A stretch of DNA of 64,000 bases. It comes from Deltaproteobacteria bacterium. GTDB lineage: Bacteria > Lernaellota > Lernaellaia > JACKCT01. Below the pieces are notes generated by a model. The model was not told the origin of the DNA. It worked only from the letters and a program-made list of their open reading frames with translations, and did no database searches. The position numbers and the translations under genes were made by a program. Location: NCBI GenBank assembly GCA_027493875.1, contig JAOSJX010000012.1, forward strand, positions 416,591-480,590, given 5' to 3'. Position 1 is the stretch's first letter, and each line of letters begins with the position of its first letter. Positions 62,678 to 64,000 of the stretch are shown here, in pieces.

Positions 62678-64000
62678 ATGTCCATGACGCACGGCGAGCT
62701 CGCGCTTGTTCTTCGCTCGATGGAAGAGCTGGTTTCGGGCGCCCGCGTTCAGAAAATCGTGCAGCCGGACGAGGGACGGTTGCCTTGGATATCCGGGCAA
62801 CGGGTCATTCCTATTGGCTGATCGTCTCGTGCGCACCGGGGTTGGCGCGCGTGCATCTGACCGAGACCAAACCCGCGTCGCCGCCGGAGCCGCCGCGCTT
62901 TTGCATGGCGCTTCGCAAATACTTGATGGGCGCGGCGCTGACGCGTTTCGATCTTTCAGTCGAGGACCGGATCGTCACGCTCGGTTTTACGTCACATGAC
63001 GGGCCGGCCAAACTTGTTTGCGAACTCTTCGGACGAAACGGCCAACTTATTCTCTTGGGGAAAGAGAACCGGATCATTGATACCGCGCGCCGATCGTCCG
63101 GCGAACGATCGTTACGTGCCGGCGATCTCTACGATCCGCCGGCTCCGGCGGGGAGGCCGGACGGCCGCGCGCGCGATTTCGGCCCGGGCCCGGCGGCCCT
63201 GGCGGCCGGAGCGTTTTTCGAAACCTCGGTCAACAACGCCGGATCGATGCCATGGCGGCGCGGTTTGGCGGGCGCTGTCGCGCCGACTCAAGAAAACGCG
63301 CGGCTACCGCGACAAGCTCGCCAAGGAGCTTGATGGGCTCGACGATCCGGATCGTTTGCGTTTTCTCGCCGATCACCTCGGCGCGAATCTCCACGCGTTC
63401 AAACGCGGCGTTACCGAATTCCGCGCGGAAAATATTTTCGGCGGCGACGCGGTGGTCATTCCCGTTCAACCCGAGCTCGACGGTCCACGCAATCTCGAAC
63501 GCCTTTACTCCAAGGCGAGACGAACCGAACGCAAGAAGGCGGCCACGGAACAGCGTCTCGTCGAGATGGACCGGAAATCGATTTTCTCGCGCGGCTCGGT
63601 GAAAAGCTCGACGCGTCGCGCGGGGACGAGGCCGCCCTCGCGGGGATTGAAGGCGAGTTCGCCAAGGCGGGCGTCGTTCCGAAACGGCGGGCTCGGAGCC
63701 GCAAAACGCGCGGAGAGAAAACCCGCCCCTTCGGGCCGCGCCGCTTTACCGCGAAAGACGGAACGGAAATTCTGGTGGGGCGAAGCGCGATGGAGAACGA
63801 CGAGGTCACGTTTCGTCTGGCGCGCGGCGGCGACTGGTGGTTTCACGTCGAGGGCATGCCGTCGAGCCACGTTGTCGCGCGCGTGGCAAAGGGCAAGGAG
63901 CTATCGCAAGACGCGCTGCTCGACGCGGCGACGCTCGCCGCGGTTCATTCGAAGGCGAAATCGAACGCGGTGGTGGAGATCAAGTACACGCAATGCAAGT
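62678..64000 (+). CDS. NFACT/RqcH-type protein, 3' end beyond the window
   Basis: At least 440 aa, cut by the right edge. The N-terminal NFACT-N domain reads MTHGELALVLRSMEELVSGA, TVALDIRATGHSYWLIVSC and PPRFCMALRKYLMGAALTRF. A coiled-coil middle follows (LERLYSKARRTERKKAATEQ). The NFACT-R (DUF814) domain begins with FTAKDGTEILVGRSAMENDE and GGDWWFHVEGMPSSHVVAR. Frame breaks lie near 62775, 63240-63280 and 63575. RqcH and relatives bind peptidyl-tRNA-obstructed 50S subunits and add alanine tails for degradation; fibronectin binding is a secondary property of some members. The basic tail cannot be seen. Confidence 0.88.

Overview
The window is GC-rich DNA (roughly 65% G+C by eye) from a Gram-negative bacterium. 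Evidence for this is an RND/outer-membrane metal efflux operon and many secreted lipoproteins. At least five lipoproteins carry a long aspartate run just after, or soon after, the lipobox cysteine. Together with DUF4388-DnaJ fusions and many B12-type radical SAM enzymes, this resembles uncultivated deltaproteobacteria-like lineages (Myxococcota, Lernaellota and relatives). That placement is an inference, not a demonstration. About 58 apparent single-base frame breaks occur, close to one per kb. They hit housekeeping genes (purM, pgi, icd, an acetyl-CoA synthetase) as often as accessory ones, and many fall in homopolymers. I read most of them as indel errors of a long-read assembly. Genes are therefore annotated end to end with the break positions stated, and only one gene is called a pseudogene.

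Layout. 0-9.2 kb: Asp-rich lipoproteins separated by repeat-filled intergenic DNA. One is a SUMF1 (formylglycine-generating-enzyme fold) lipoprotein gene cleanly split by a complete IS630-family element with TA duplication. These are followed by a FAD oxidoreductase and purM. 9.3-17.5 kb: a DUF4388-DnaJ-TPR protein behind a good sigma70 promoter, a polytopic membrane protein, and two overlapping membrane-anchored sulfatase-superfamily genes. 17.5-20.6 kb: repeat-rich intergenic DNA, an AT-richer two-gene module (a two-TM protein with a lectin-like C-terminus, plus a zinc ribbon protein) and a second, different IS630-family element.

20.7-45.7 kb is the most striking part. Nine radical SAM enzymes lie in 25 kb: six with N-terminal B12-binding domains, two tandem SPASM-type paralogues, and one with a Tes/MJ0619-like N-terminal cysteine motif. 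They are mixed with a polyprenyl-phosphate-type GT2, three GT39/GT-C membrane glycosyltransferases, a DUF2079 membrane protein, a GH36 alpha-galactosidase-like lipoprotein, an Asp-rich lipoprotein, and a secreted protein made of six eight-cysteine repeats. Many adjacent genes overlap by 4 bp (ATGA/GTGA), so they form several operons. A pathway that builds and glycosylates a modified lipid, cell-surface glycan or peptide is plausible; the product cannot be read from sequence.

45.7-52.2 kb: a CusCBA-like heavy-metal RND efflux operon with two metal-binding domains on the adaptor and an unusual Met/Gly-rich insertion in the pump. 52.2-64 kb: mostly core genes (pgi, sirtuin, TPR protein, a three-TM protein, an alpha/alpha-barrel lipoprotein, DUF1697, icd, acetyl-CoA-synthetase-like ligase, phosphoesterase) and a NFACT/RqcH-type protein cut by the right edge. 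No rRNA, tRNA or CRISPR array was seen.
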